In this document: positions 32,645 to 42,359 of the stretch, in pieces
How the letters are laid out: every line of letters begins with the position of its first letter
Numbering within the stretch: position 1 is the first letter of the stretch
Source of the DNA: Adenophora triphylla var. japonica
Taxonomy: Eukaryota; Streptophyta; Magnoliopsida; Asterales; Campanulaceae
NCBI GenBank assembly: GCA_022495995.1
Contig: JAFEMH010001454.1
Location: forward strand, 1-64,000
Length of the DNA stretch: 64,000 nt
Reading direction: 5' to 3'
Notes under the pieces: generated by a model
Database searches by the model: none
What the model was told of the DNA's origin: nothing
What the model saw: only the letters and a program-made list of their open reading frames with translations
Program-made: the position numbers and the translations under genes

Positions 32645-34261
32645 TTGCGTGGATCGCCCGACAGGTATACTCCATCCAATTATTATTTGCTATTGACGGA
32701 TAATGGGGAACCGGAATGTTATGCGGAGGCATTCGTAGTGCACTTTGTAACAAGTGGAAAGTCTGCGATGGATGATGAGATGGACTCATTGAAGGCCAAC
32801 AAAACTTGGGAGTTGACTAAACTACCTAAGGGGAAGAAGGCACTGCATAATAAGTGGGTTTACAGGATCAAGGAGGAAGCAGACGGTAGCAAGCGTTACA
32901 AGGCAAGACTGGTTGTAAAAGGGTTTCAGCAAAAGTACGGTATTGACTACACCGAAGTATTCACTCCGGTTGTGAAGATGACCACTATCAGAATGGTTCT
33001 GGGGATAGTAGTGGCGGACAACTTGTTGCTTGAACAGATGGATGTGAAGACAGCTTTTCTTCATGGGGACTTGGAGGAAGAGATCTACATGGTACAGCCA
33101 GAGGGTTACTTGTCTAAGGGTAGCGGGGAGCTAGTTTGCAGATTTACTAAGAGCTTGTATGGCCTTAAACAAGCTCCTAGGCAGTGGTACAGGAAATTTG
33201 ATGGATTCATGCACGACATTGATTTTATCAGATGTGAAGCGGATCATTGTTGCTACTTCAAGAGCACGGACAATGGGTATATTATCTTGCTGTTATATGT
33301 GGACGACATGTTGATAGCGGGCTCTAGCAGTAGAGAGGTAAACAGGTTGAAGACTCAGTTGTCAGAACGGTTCGAGATGAAGGATTTGGGAGAGGCAAGG
33401 AAAATCTTGGGCATGCGGATTGATCGGGATAGGGAGTCGGGCAAGTTGGTTCTTTCACAAGCAGAATATGTTGAGAAAGTCTTGGCAAGGTTTTGTATGG
33501 AAGAGGCGAAGCCAACAGGGACGCCATTGGGTTTGCATTTCAAGCTATCCGAGAAGGACTCGCCTAGGGACAAGGAGGAGCGTGACAAGATGGAGAGAAC
33601 TCCATATGCTTCAGCTGTGGGGAGTCTCATGTATGCAATGGTGTGTACAAGGCCGGACATTGCACATGCGGTGGGAGTAGTCAGCCGGTTCATGGGCAAT
33701 CCAGGAAAGCAACATTGGGAAGCGGTTAAGTGGATCCTACGTTACTTGAAGGGTACTGCTGGTAAGGCTCTATGTTTTTCAAGCAAGGAAGTGGTGTTAG
33801 CGGGTTATGTTGATGCGGACTTGGCATCAAGTGATCTTGATAAGAGGAGAAGTACTACGGGTTATGTGTTTACATTGGGTGGTACAGCAATCTCCTGGGC
33901 TTCTAAGTTACAAAAGATCGTGGCTCGATCGGCTAACGAAGCAGAATATGTGGCAGTGACAGAAGCGAGTAAAGAGATGGTTTGGCTGCAGAACTTCTTG
34001 GGTGAACTTGGGAAGACGCGAAGTGGTAATATTCTCTACAGTGACAGTCAGAGTGCAATTCACTTGGCAAAGAATCCGGCGTTTCATTCGAGGACGAAGC
34101 ACATTGAACTGAGGTTTCACTACATCAGACATCTCTTGGAGGAGAAGATTTTGTGGCTTGAGAAGATATTGGGATCGGAGAATCCAGCTGACATGTTGAC
34201 AAAGGTTGTGAACCTTGAGAAGTTGAAGCTGTGCAAAGCTTCAATTGGGCTTGAAGAATGA
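32645..34261 (+). CDS. pol: Copia reverse transcriptase-RNase H region, open
   Basis: A 538-codon stretch is open to the natural stop. Copia RT text is complete: WVYRIKEEADGSKRYKARLV (near 32855), QMDVKTAFLHGDLEEEIYM (near 33040), SLYGLKQAPRQWY (near 33150) and catalytic LLYVDDMLIAG (near 33295). RNase H follows with DADLASSDLDKRRSTTGYVF (near 33815), SANEAEYVA (near 33930) and SDSQSAIHLA (near 34045). It has no start codon of its own; translation depends on the broken upstream part. All catalytic residues I know for this family are present. Confidence 0.9.
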   Translation: MRGSPDRYTPSNYYLLLTDNGEPECYAEAFVVHFVTSGKSAMDDEMDSLKANKTWELTKLPKGKKALHNKWVYRIKEEADGSKRYKARLVVKGFQQKYGIDYTEVFTPVVKMTTIRMVLGIVVADNLLLEQMDVKTAFLHGDLEEEIYMVQPEGYLSKGSGELVCRFTKSLYGLKQAPRQWYRKFDGFMHDIDFIRCEADHCCYFKSTDNGYIILLLYVDDMLIAGSSSREVNRLKTQLSERFEMKDLGEARKILGMRIDRDRESGKLVLSQAEYVEKVLARFCMEEAKPTGTPLGLHFKLSEKDSPRDKEERDKMERTPYASAVGSLMYAMVCTRPDIAHAVGVVSRFMGNPGKQHWEAVKWILRYLKGTAGKALCFSSKEVVLAGYVDADLASSDLDKRRSTTGYVFTLGGTAISWASKLQKIVARSANEAEYVAVTEASKEMVWLQNFLGELGKTRSGNILYSDSQSAIHLAKNPAFHSRTKHIELRFHYIRHLLEEKILWLEKILGSENPADMLTKVVNLEKLKLCKASIGLEE

Positions 34262-34370
34262 GAGAGGAGGATGGCACTACCATGATCGAGGTGAGTACTA
34301 GGAGGACACCAAGGGTGAGTTGAAGACGGATACGGGGCTTATATGTTTGGTTGATCTCTAGGTGGGAGAT

Positions 34371-34909
34371 TGTTGGGATAGAGGACCAACCGGGCTAGAC
34401 ATCGAAGCAACGGAGAAAAACTCGTCAGGGGTTGCTGGGAATAAGAGCGGCCGCGCAGGTGGTGTGCGCGACCACGCTCTTGGACAGAGATTGATGCTCG
34501 GGTGGAATTCTTCGAGGGCGACCGCGCTGGATAGTGAGGGCGACCGCGCTGGAGGATTTTACAATGGCGTTGGAGTTTCTGGAGGGTTGCGCGACCGCGC
34601 TCGGGGTGAGGGCGGCCGCGCTCGGCCCGTTTTTCAGCAGTCATAGTTTCCTTGTTTGATTAGGTTTTGGTTTAATCCCTAGGTCATATATAAACAATGT
34701 TCCGCCTCCAATTCAGTTGTAACAAAAATTCTACATACATAGTGCAAGATCCTGGCTTGGTAGTGCCCCCAGACGTAGCCAATCAAATTGGTGAACTGGG
34801 TAAACAATTTCTCTTGTCTTTTCTGTGCTTTTGATTTTCTTTTGCTTTGTTTGTGTGCGATTATTATTCTTGTGGTTTGCTTGGTTTGTGGAGGGCCATA
34901 TTCACAACA
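34371..34909 (+). repeat. Copia 3' LTR
   Basis: 539 bp, four substitutions against 29791-30329, including a G-to-A inside a CpG of one GC-rich motif (ACCACGCT). The purine-rich AGGTGGGAGAT directly precedes it. Confidence 0.93.
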
Positions 34910-34913
34910 TAAT

Positions 34914-35717
34914 CGAGCAAGCCAAGTACGCTGGAGAGCAGCCCTTGAAAAGGAGAAGATCGCCCGAGCAAACTATGCCAGAAAGGTGAGAGAGGCAGAG
35001 GAGTTGAAGAAAAAGCTCAACGACCTGGATTCTCAGTGCTAGGCTCTTCAAAAGTCTCACTTCGGCTCGAAGAAGGAGACAGATGAGGCGTATCAAGATT
35101 TGAAAGTGGCCAAGGAGCAGCTAGCTCCTCTGCAAGAACAGGTTGACTCTTGGGCTCCAACCAAGCCCGCTTTGGAAATGAGGCCACCCAAGCCAAACGG
35201 GATAAGATCAAGTTGGAGGGTCGAATCGAGCAACTATCCAAGCTAGTCCAGGACCGTAACAGATGGATACTAAAACTGGATGAAGACCACAAAGTTTCTC
35301 TGGTCAAATGGGAAGAGGAGGCCCAAATAAGGGAAAGAGATGGAATGGAGAAATTTAAAGCAAGTGATGAGTGCTACAACATCATCATGTCTGGAGATCG
35401 AGACTTATTTGATGTAGGGCGCCAACACATTGCTCGTCAGGCTATAGTGGATCCGACTTTCGACTTGAGTGTTGATAAACTGGCTCAATGGGCTAGTGAG
35501 GATCGCTGTGACGACCTAGCTCGCACTGGCCACTCGTTAGTCCCTTACAACTCCAATGACTTGGTCCTTATAGCTAAGCAGGACGCAGAAGATGGGCTTG
35601 AGCCTTGGGTCTCTCCAGATGTTGAGCCAAGGAACCTCAATACAATTGTCCAAGAGCTCATGAAGGCCGATGAGGCGGAGGAGAAGGAGGAGGTCACCCA
35701 GGACCAGGTTTTTCAAA
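34914..35717 (+). pseudogene. Tat-B antisense gene, exon 3 (coiled coil)
   Basis: It resumes after the copia element as IEQASQVRWRAALEKEKIA and matches exon 3 of the Tat-A antisense gene (IEQAKSSWRASIERE). A TAG at 35041 and a frameshift near 35150 interrupt the coiled coil. The following 190 codons are open (text such as FDVGRQHIARQAIVDP matches FLEVGKRHMARRALVDP in Tat-A). Homology ends near 35717, after EEVTQDQVF; the last 14 codons up to the stop at 35759 are antisense gag sequence. The Tat-A protein continues for about 30 more residues, so the C-terminus was replaced by a deletion. Confidence 0.8.
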
Positions 35718-37137
35718 ATGCAGAGCAACATCATATGCCCTTTCAAACAAATCTTTCCTAGTGGTCGCTCGCCTAACCTGTAGTTCATAATCTAGGTCAG
35801 GGGGAGGACACTCCATTCCTGAAGCAATTTATGACTTCCCTGTCAGTCAAGTCTTCTTCAATCTAGTCGACCGATTCCTTGAATTTGGTGAAATTGCTCA
35901 TGGTGCTTTCAATCTTCCCTTGGGCTATATTTTTTAGGTCGGTGATCGTTTTCTTCCAGGCTCCAGTCGTTGAGAATATCTCCAAGAACTTACATCGCAT
36001 ATACCTCCAACTTTTAATGCAAATCGTTGACAAACCACGAAACAAAGTCAATGCTGCAGCAGTGAATGTGCTCGTCAATATCTTGCAAAGCACGTCGTCC
36101 TTTGAGGAGACCAAGCATATTGACGCCTCAAAATGCTGCATATGATTTAATACATTGGTCGCCCCTGGGTACTTTTCTAGGACGGGATATTTAAACCCTG
36201 ACTCGGGAGGGCCTCACCCAGCATCCACTGAGCTAGATGTCGAATAGTGCTATCATTTTGTTTTACCTTGCCATGGGTGACCTGGCGATCTGCTTCCATA
36301 TCATCCAACCTTCTCTTGAGGTTCAACAGCTCCCTAGCATCCAAACCAGTTCCTTCTTCCCTGTGGTGGGAAATGGAGTTCGACTTCTTGCGCTCCTCCC
36401 TTTGATGTATCCTCCGAGAGGGTGTTCGCTCTCTTTCAACTCTGGGAGGTGACCTTTCTCTCCTATCTCTCCTTGGAGGTGAGCGACCTCCGACTAAGGG
36501 AGCACCCCTTGCTCTGGGAGGCGACCTGCCCCTAGTTCTATTGGCCTTCAACTCCCTCCTTTGGTTCGAATCAACTTCTTATTCCCGGTTATTGTTTAGC
36601 CTGTCTCGTAGGTCACCTGTGTGATCAACCGAATTACCCACCGGGCGACGCAATTCATTTCTCGCTTCCCCCTTGAGGGGCCAGAGCCCTGTCTTTAGGT
36701 CGTTGTGACGTTTGTGAGGGTGCTACCTGTTGATACATATGGGTGTCCTTTCTGGGAGACTCTGGTAGCTCCATCAACTCGTCATGAACCTCCAGCAAGC
36801 TCTGTAGGACCTTCGCTCGTTCCAATAGCAATTCCTTCATACTAGGGTGAGAAGCTGAGGGACCTGGTAGGTCGCCTATAGTTTTTCGACCCGTTTGGTG
36901 CTTCTTTCTTTGTTGAGCACCACCTTGGGTGATCATTGGCCTCTTTCCTCTCCTCCTGTCTTGGATTCCCACTCTGCCTGCCACATTGTTGGAACTGGTA
37001 GGTCTCCTTAGTGGATTCCCAAGAGGAGGGGGAGGAAGGTGTGCAGTGCGGTTTCCTACGCTAACATCCGCCCCTTGGTTGTTTCCACCGGCATTCTCAT
37101 TGACTATCGCTTGAGGCGGTAGCAGTATGCCCGCCAT
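35718..37137 (-). pseudogene. gag: Tat-B gag (truncated, decayed)
   Basis: Minus-strand homology to Tat-A gag begins with MAGILLPPQAIVNENAGGN at 37137. The basic/serine region is seen at 36551-36400 (GRSPPRARG, RRDRRERSPPR). The gag core at 36141-35863 reads FEASICLVSSKDDVLCKIL and ALTLFRGL, matching Tat-A (LEATMCFVANEDDN, ALTWFNGL). It continues frameshifted to about 35720, where ATTRKDLFERAYDVAL matches VTTRQELFEKVYNVAL of Tat-A. Stops or frameshifts lie near 36655, 36550 and 36177. Everything after that point (zinc knuckle, protease, pol) is missing. Confidence 0.82.
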
Positions 37138-37206
37138 ATACCATGTTTGTGAGTTTGCAAAGTTTCAAAGTATAATATTTTTCGTTTTCCGGTAATGGAA
37201 TCAAAC

Positions 37207-38159
37207 TGATGATGCAGGAATCGTCTGGATCAGTCTTAGTATAGCAATAGGTTGTAATCCATCTACTTGGACCTGAAGCCAAGAACAAACGACTAGTCGG
37301 GATGGTATCCGGCTAATACCCTCCGGCATGATGATTATATATATGAGTTTAAAGAAATTGTATAGAAACAACGTGAATCTCAAATAGCCAAAATGACGTT
37401 ACCTTTCTCAGTTGAGCATGGATTAGTATTTATAGTGTTGTTATTGGATAATTATGAATCCCCCGTAGATGATGGAGGAAAAGTAGGCATAACTGACTCT
37501 GGGAATGTAGGAGGCGATTACTTTTGGCAAAGTGGATTAACGAACGTTTAGTTTGGTTGAGGTCGCCCAATAGGATTAGGTGGACCTAAATTCGTGTATT
37601 GGTCAGGCAGATATTATGCAAGGAGGTAGACCGTGAGTCGGACGAAACTAGATCGGGATCAAAGAATGTCGTACAATAAGCTTGGACGGCTGTAGGGATG
37701 ACCAAAACCGGTTCCGGGCCCGGTTTCGGTTCGGAACCGCCGGTTCCGGTTCGGAAAATGTATGTCCCTTAACCGGCCCGGATTGCTCACGGTTCCGGTT
37801 AATTCGGTTCCGGTTTTCTCCCCGATTCGTCCGGTTCCGGGCTTTTTTGGATCCGGTTCCGGTCTGGTTCTATTGAAAAACAATGAATTTTCGTCCGGTT
37901 CACCATTTTGGTGACCCTTAACCGGCCCGGCTCCAAACCGGTTCTGGTTACCCCGATTCCGATTTTCGTGACGGTTCATGGCGGTTCCGGGCTTTTCCGG
38001 TTCCGATCCGGTTTCGGTTCGATTTGGCCATCCCTAATCGACTGGATCTAGTTGGATGAGCGCACATATTTTCGTGATGCTTTAATGGGTCTTCTACGCT
38101 TAATGGACCTCTGGGCCTGTTTGAACATTGGGCATTACCCATTACTTTTATTACGTTCA
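37207..38159 (-). repeat. Tat-B 5' LTR with hAT MITE
   Basis: It matches the left LTR. Inner end reads (minus) CCTGCATCATCA followed by the primer-site remnant; outer end is TGAACGTAATAAAAG (minus). It is interrupted at 37693-38036 by a CCGGTT-rich MITE. Confidence 0.8.
37693..38036. mobile_element. Non-autonomous hAT MITE, CCGGTT-rich
   Basis: The ends TAGGGATGACCAAAACCGG and (reverse complement) TAGGGATGGCCAAATCG are inverted repeats. Flanking 8-mers GACGGCTG and ATCGACTG agree at five positions, and the uninterrupted LTR has GTCGACTG there, consistent with a decayed 8-bp hAT duplication. The interior is dense in GGTTCCGG/CCGGTTCC. 344 bp, no gene. Confidence 0.8.
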
Positions 38160-39453
38160 GTTAGTATTATCATTGTACAACCAATATACGAACAAACGAA
38201 GAAGCACATTTTTTTATAAAAAAAAAATTGACAAATAAATTGCAACATTCATTTTTAGACGTAAGAATCGATCACAAAAGTTAATTAAGTTGATACAAAA
38301 GGCTTGAATTATATTATCAATCGCCCAAATTTATGAATGAGAGTACATATTCGGGCTCATCTAGAAAAATAAATACTAAAATAAAAGTGGACATAAAGGG
38401 GTCCAATTCAATATGGAAATGAAACAGAGAAAATGGTTGTTATGAAATTGGTGCACCATATAATAAGAAGATGGCCATAACTAAAGAACGTGAAGAGAGC
38501 TGGAACTGCACTGCACTGCACTGCACCACCTTCCCCAACAATTAAATGACCAACAATTGAACCCTATATATCTATCATTCATGCTCAAACCTACCACAAA
38601 CTTTGACTTAAATACTAGCGCATGCACATCCACGGATTGTATAACAGAAAATTTTGGGGAAAACTTGTTTTTTCATAAGTTATAAAAAATCATGTTTTTA
38701 AATATATCGACTTGGTGTTTTAAAGTCTAAACTCACTGTTTTAAGGCCTAAACTCGCTATTTTATTTTCTAGCTTAAACTCACTGTTTTAACGCTTAAAC
38801 TCACTATTTTATTTTCTAGGTATTTTAAGGCCTAAACTCAATGTTTTAAGGTTTAAACTTGATATTTTTAAAAATGAAAGTGTGCTTTTTATAACTTATA
38901 GAGAAACAGGTTTCCCCTAAAACTTACTCATTTTATAATAGATGAGTTACATTTTATAGTAATATGACTTACGCACATTTTATTATAATACGTGTGATAC
39001 ATTTTATATATCAGGAAATGATAAGAATAATTTACATTTTTTATTATTTTTATTATATGGATTACATTTTACTGTAACATAAATTTGACTCCATCTGACT
39101 ACGGTGCAATCTGTAATCGAACTGTAAAACCTTAGTTCACAAACACACACACAAACATCTCCACATGCACAAACAACACAAATAAAACCTCCCTTGACTG
39201 GCTAGTAGGTAGTAGCTACTAGCTGCCACAACTTTTTCCAGCTCTACATCTGCATTTTTCAAACCCTCAACTCCTACCATTCTTCCCTAAATATTCTTCA
39301 ATTTTTGTACTTACATGAATTCAGCATTTTTGCAATAATGCCATGTAGCAATTGTTGTCGAAGGAAGCCACACAAAAAAAAAAAAAAATTGACATTTATT
39401 TTGGAACGGGATTGAGGTCTCTCGACTAAATATTTTTGGGTTGAATTGACATA
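38160..39453. other. Intergenic AT-rich DNA
   Basis: No gene was seen. It contains the tandem-repeat element at 38652-38930, a short CTGCA repeat near 38505-38525 and a CA-rich stretch near 39140-39180. Confidence 0.6.
38652..38930. mobile_element. MITE-like element with TTTTAAGGCCTAAACTCACTG repeats
   Basis: The ends are inverted: GGGGAAAACTTGTTTTTTCA on the left, and on the right the reverse complement of GAGAAACAGGTTTCCCC, each next to 'taagttat/ataactta'. Between them are six or seven units of about 22-40 bp built on TTTTAAG(G)CCTAAACTCACTG. The ends resemble those of the repeat-filled element at 6715-7240. Confidence 0.6.
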
Positions 39454-39730
39454 CTCCCTCCGTCCCAATAAAAACTTCACTAATTACCCAAAAGGGCGTT
39501 CCGTTAGAAGCTTCACCTTTCCTTTTTTGGCAAATTATCTTTACTATTTCCTCCACTCATTCTCTCTCCTACATTATTTTAATACTCACAACACCATTAT
39601 AATTTACTATTCTCTCCACTAATTCTCTCTCCTATTTTCAAATTACACTTACAACATTTTTATTTTCCTCTCATTTTCATAATTTGCGTGCCCACCCAAA
39701 AGGGTGAAGCACTTATTGGGACGAAGGGAG
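39454..39730. mobile_element. Stowaway MITE, TA target duplication
   Basis: CTCCCTCCGTCCCAATAA and the inverted TTATTGGGACGAAGGGAG are flanked by TA at 39452-39453 and 39731-39732. 277 bp. Confidence 0.88.
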
Positions 39731-39925
39731 TATATAATCAAAATTATTTCTAGAACTTTCCATCGTCCATAAGTTAAGTTTTAATCAAGGGTGCATCCAT
39801 GTTTGAGCAGACCAAAGAATTAAAAGAGGGGTAGGTCCTCATTTAACATCAGGATCAGGTTACCCAACAATCACCATTAAATCTTTTAGTACCTTCTTCG
39901 AATAACCATTCTAATCTAACTAATA

Positions 39926-40390
39926 CTCTCTCCGTCCCTAAAAGTTTGTTCCATTTGACTTTTTTTGTTGAACTTTGACCACAAATTTATGAGAGATTAA
40001 TCATGTTCATGAAATTCTAAAAGTTGTTGTTGATAATATTATTAATGGTGAATCAATAGAAATTTTTAGAATTTCATGAACATAATTAAATTTTCATATA
40101 CTCCCTCCGTCCAGTTACATACTTCACACTTTCTATTTTGGACGTCCAATTACATACTTCACACTTTGTCTCCTACATTATTTTAATACTCACAACACCA
40201 TTATAATTTACTATTCCCTCCACTCATTCTCTCTCCTATTTTACTTTTACACTCACAACATTATATCATTATTTTTTTCCTTAATCCACGCGTGAACAAG
40301 AATCGCAAACATGCTTGAACGGAGGGAGTATTTGTGATCAAAGTTCAATTAAAAAATCAAATGAAACAAACTTTTAGGGACGGAGGGGAG
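39926..40390. mobile_element. Stowaway-like MITE containing a nested MITE
   Basis: The left end CTCTCCGTCCCTAAAAGTTT is the inverted partner of AAACTTTTAGGGACGGAGGGGAG at the right. The subterminal regions are also inverted copies. The centre is interrupted by the second MITE at 40101-40328. The right flank lacks a clean TA. Confidence 0.85.
40101..40328. mobile_element. Stowaway MITE nested inside another MITE
   Basis: CTCCCTCCGTCCAGTTACA at the left and ACGGAGGGAG at the right are flanked by TA at 40099-40100 and 40329-40330. Removing it restores the hairpin symmetry of 39926-40390. Confidence 0.88.
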
Positions 40391-41280
40391 CACGTTGCAA
40401 AGTTTCCCTTGTACTCTTTCGGAAAACCCAATAAATCATTCAAAAAAAGGTCTTAAACGAAACGTCTGGAAGCAGTGAATCGATTAGGATCAACGGACCA
40501 TTTTCATTTTGATACAAAGGCAAAGGTACAATATTAATATGAGTAAGATTAACAACTACCCATGTTACCAAATCATAAATATTTTTCAGCTGTTAAATAT
40601 AGTACGACACTAAAGAGAACTGACACACTCCCTCACTGCAACCTTGCATTGTCTGGATTTATTTCACTCAGTCAATTTGAGGTCCCACCCCTACCAGTAA
40701 TCAAGGGACATTTTAACATTATTTTTTATTCACCATTTTGCCCTTTTCCTCATATCTTTCATATTCAATCTCAAAATTTTGAATGCCTTTCTTATTCCAA
40801 CACCTCCAGAAACAATGCATTCATCATTACAGAACTTAGCACAGTTCATAGTTGTTAAAGGCGAAAGACGAGAAGATCCTAGAAAAGGCGAATGGTGAGG
40901 CGGTTGAAAGGCGGCCGAAAGGCGAGCAACGCGGTAAAATAGAACAAAAGGAATAATAAAATAATATATATGTAAAATATATTAAACATAGCTTAAACAT
41001 GTTAAGAACAAAAATTTTGTATTAAATAAATGTCACAAGTTCACATATAATAGCAACTTAACACACTTAAAACACCCAAAAGTGAGAATTCTAAGATAAA
41101 AAATACATTTTATGTTCAAATCAGTAAACAAGTAATCGTTTAAAAGCGTGAAATAGGTGAATTCGAATATATAATTTCAAATGTATAATGCATACCTAGT
41201 GATGAACATAAGATATAGTTAAAACTTCAAATTACTAAGAAGACCGAAAGTAAAGCGAAAAAACAAATCTATATTATAAA

Positions 41281-42340
41281 TATATTAAAGTAGGCCAAAA
41301 CAATTTTGGTAGTGACACATCAGCTTATTAGGGTGAATTGTGATCTCTCGGGCTTCCACGTCAACGGGACTTTTGAATTCTCATGCTGACTAGGATTTTT
41401 GCGTATTAAGTTACAATATTAGGTATTTTGATTAGGTATTCAAATGGATGAATTTAACATCCATTAGTGATTAGAAGAATGAAAGAGTTATGAATTGGAA
41501 AAATATAAGTAGGAGAATACTTTAGGAAGATGTGAACATATATATAGTAATCATTGTATCTTTATTAGGTTATTGAGCATTAATTTATAAATGTGTAATA
41601 TGAATAGTTAAGCAGTTAATGTATAATATGAATAGTTTAGCCGTTTACGAATGCCAAAAGTTTGTGATATTATGACTAATAGAAGTGGGAGGTGTGGAAA
41701 GCCTAAAGGACCTCGATTATTGAAGGGTCATTAATTTTTCTCAAAGCAAATATGCATGGAGAATTTGTCATTTTATCAATGTTTGCTTTCAATCACTTTT
41801 TGTAGAGATAAATATATTAAAGTAGGCCAAAACAATTTTGGTAGTGACACATCAGCTTATTAGGGTGAATTGTGATCTCTCGGGCTTCCACGTCAACGGG
41901 ACTTTTGAATTCTCATGCTGACTAGGATTTTTGCGTATTAAGTTACAATATTAGGTATTTTGATTAGGTATTCAAATGGATGAATTTAACATCCATTAGT
42001 GATTAGAAGAATGAAAAAGTTATGAATTGGAAAAATATAAGTAGGAGAATACTTTAGGAAGATGTGAACATATATATAGTAATCATTGTATCTTTATTAG
42101 GTTATTGAGCATTAATTTATAAATGTGTAATATGAATAGTTAAGCAGTTAATGTATAATATGAATAGTTTAGCCGTTTACGAATGCCAAAAGTTTGTGAT
42201 ATTATGACTAATAGAAGTGGGAGGTGTGGAAAGCCTAAAGGACCTCGATTATTGAAGGGTCATTAATTTTTCTCAAAGCAAATATGCATGGAGAATTTGT
42301 CATTTTATCAATGTTTGCTTTCAATCACTTTTTGTAGAGA
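41281..42340 (+). repeat. 532-bp tandem duplication in Helitron
   Basis: 41281-41812 is repeated at 41813-42340 almost exactly; I noticed one difference (GAATGAAAGAG versus GAATGAAAAAG). The second copy lacks the TCTATATT terminus, so only the first keeps the Helitron end. No protein is encoded. Confidence 0.93.
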
Positions 42341-42359
42341 AAATTTGGGCGAAAAGGAA

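Larger units (their letters stand above)
29791..34909 (+). mobile_element. Ty1/copia retrotransposon (Tnt1/Tork-like)
   Basis: Two 539-bp LTRs (TGTTGGGATAG...TTCACAACA) enclose a copia-order polyprotein (gag, protease, integrase, RT, RNase H). The 5-bp duplication TAATC lies at 29786-29790 and 34910-34914. The primer site TGGTATCAGAGC, complementary to initiator tRNA-Met, starts 2 bp after the LTR. I count four LTR differences in 539 bp, so it is older than Tat-A but much younger than its host Tat-B. The polyprotein has several breaks, so the copy is not autonomous. Confidence 0.95.
24750..38159 (-). mobile_element. Old Tat-lineage LTR retrotransposon (Tat-B), internally deleted
   Basis: The element is in the minus orientation. 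Its LTRs are 24750-27103 (3' LTR, enlarged by two MITEs) and 37207-38159 (5' LTR, enlarged by a hAT MITE); without insertions both are about 600 bp. Shared blocks include 'aatctcaaatagccaaaat' (24919 and 37376), 'gactggatctagttggatga' (26985 and 38039) and 'gatgctttaatgggtctt'. After the 5' LTR a primer site related to that of Tat-A (TTTGATTCCATTACCGG) is followed by gag. The antisense gene lies on the plus strand. Protease, RT, RNase H and integrase are absent. The LTRs are clearly diverged and no target duplication was found, so it is old. Confidence 0.85.

Noticed and set aside
27611..35760. Antisense gene in Tat-B as a host gene carrying a copia element
   Set aside because: Its full exon plan matches the antisense gene inside Tat-A, and it lies between matching LTRs on the strand opposite to gag, so it belongs to the retrotransposon.
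40562..40858. 98-codon frame just before the hAT at 40847
   Set aside because: No recognisable domain, no neighbouring gene structure, and it runs into the transposon target site.
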